DNA from: Tissierella creatinophila DSM 6911
GTDB lineage: Bacteria > Bacillota > Clostridia > Tissierellales > Tissierellaceae
Direction of reading: 5' to 3'
Assembly (NCBI RefSeq): GCF_001940565.1
Contig: NZ_LTDM01000004.1
Location: forward strand, 25,157-89,156
DNA: 64,000 nt
The position numbers and the translations under genes were made by a program. Numbering within the stretch: position 1 is the first letter of the stretch; every line of letters begins with the position of its first letter. The notes below the pieces were generated by a model, which searched no databases, was not told where the DNA came from, and worked only from the letters and a program-made list of their open reading frames with translations. Of the stretch, positions 63,980 to 64,000 are shown piece after piece.

Positions 63980-64000
63980 GCTGTCCCTTAAACACATCTG

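Noticed and set aside
1..64000. CRISPR arrays, tRNA or rRNA genes, IS elements, prophage genes
   Set aside because: No regular spaced repeats, cloverleaf-like sequences, transposases, integrases or phage structural genes were seen.

Overview
The window is a low-GC, densely coded Firmicutes chromosome segment. It most resembles a spore-forming, amino-acid-fermenting anaerobe of the Clostridia/Tissierellia type; the genus cannot be fixed from the sequence. The evidence is a selenoprotein glycine reductase locus (grdA, grdX, grdE, grdB with an in-frame UGA), leucine dehydrogenase, two peptidases (PepT, PepD), a V/A-type ATPase, a gerA-type germinant receptor operon, a CgeB-type spore glycosyltransferase, a YmaF protein and a SufCBDSU Fe-S operon. 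There is no phage, IS element, CRISPR array, tRNA or rRNA.

Layout. 1-3.4 kb: 3' end of a glycine reductase operon. 3.5-6.9 kb: YkvI-type transporter, acylphosphatase, leucine dehydrogenase and an unknown protein. 7.1-15.6 kb: nine-gene V/A-ATPase operon (G/H, C, I, K, F, E, A, B, D). 15.7-19.4 kb: eRF1-like (baeRF) protein, membrane-tethered zinc metallopeptidase, Ogt-type DNA repair protein, UppP. 19.5-20.8 kb (minus): GerMN lipoprotein and stand-alone ribosomal protein S4. 20.9-23.2 kb: DUF1893, ECF S-component and amidohydrolase/deaminase operon. 23.3-27.1 kb: gerA/gerC/gerB germination receptor. 27.1-29.6 kb: response regulator and histidine kinase separated by an opposite-strand secreted small protein. 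29.8-37.5 kb: transketolase, MnmA, LysM/peptidoglycan-binding protein, membrane J-protein, PepT, PepD. 37.6-42.5 kb (minus): suf operon with a near-perfect Fur box. 42.7-50.6 kb: a probable spore-surface region (nucleotidyltransferase, deacetylase, three glycosyltransferase units, a propeller-like protein, a clostridial coat-like protein, YmaF). 50.8-55.3 kb: ABC exporter pair and Apt. 55.4-60.4 kb: T-box-controlled branched-chain amino-acid ABC importer. 60.5-63.9 kb: DinB, HtpG behind a CIRCE-like operator, and ferredoxin.

How it fits together. Peptides are cut by PepT/PepD and amino acids are imported (Liv system, perhaps the YkvI protein). Amino acids are fermented by glycine reductase and leucine dehydrogenase. 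Acetyl-phosphate-type energy conservation and the V/A-ATPase then link metabolism to ion gradients. Suf, ferredoxin and S4 are housekeeping functions. Germination, coat and glycosyltransferase genes reflect the sporulation lifestyle.

Most notable observations: (1) a tandem GT2 gene whose RBS-supported ATG is one base out of frame at a run of four Gs; (2) a two-component pair split by an inverted small-protein gene, with an 11-bp-spaced heptamer repeat between divergent promoters and a Met-rich sensor loop; (3) a CIRCE-like operator at htpG and a Fur box at suf; (4) a T-box whose specifier triplet is ambiguous relative to its transporter; (5) a 19-bp inverted repeat embedded in the overlapping ends of gerB and the histidine kinase gene.
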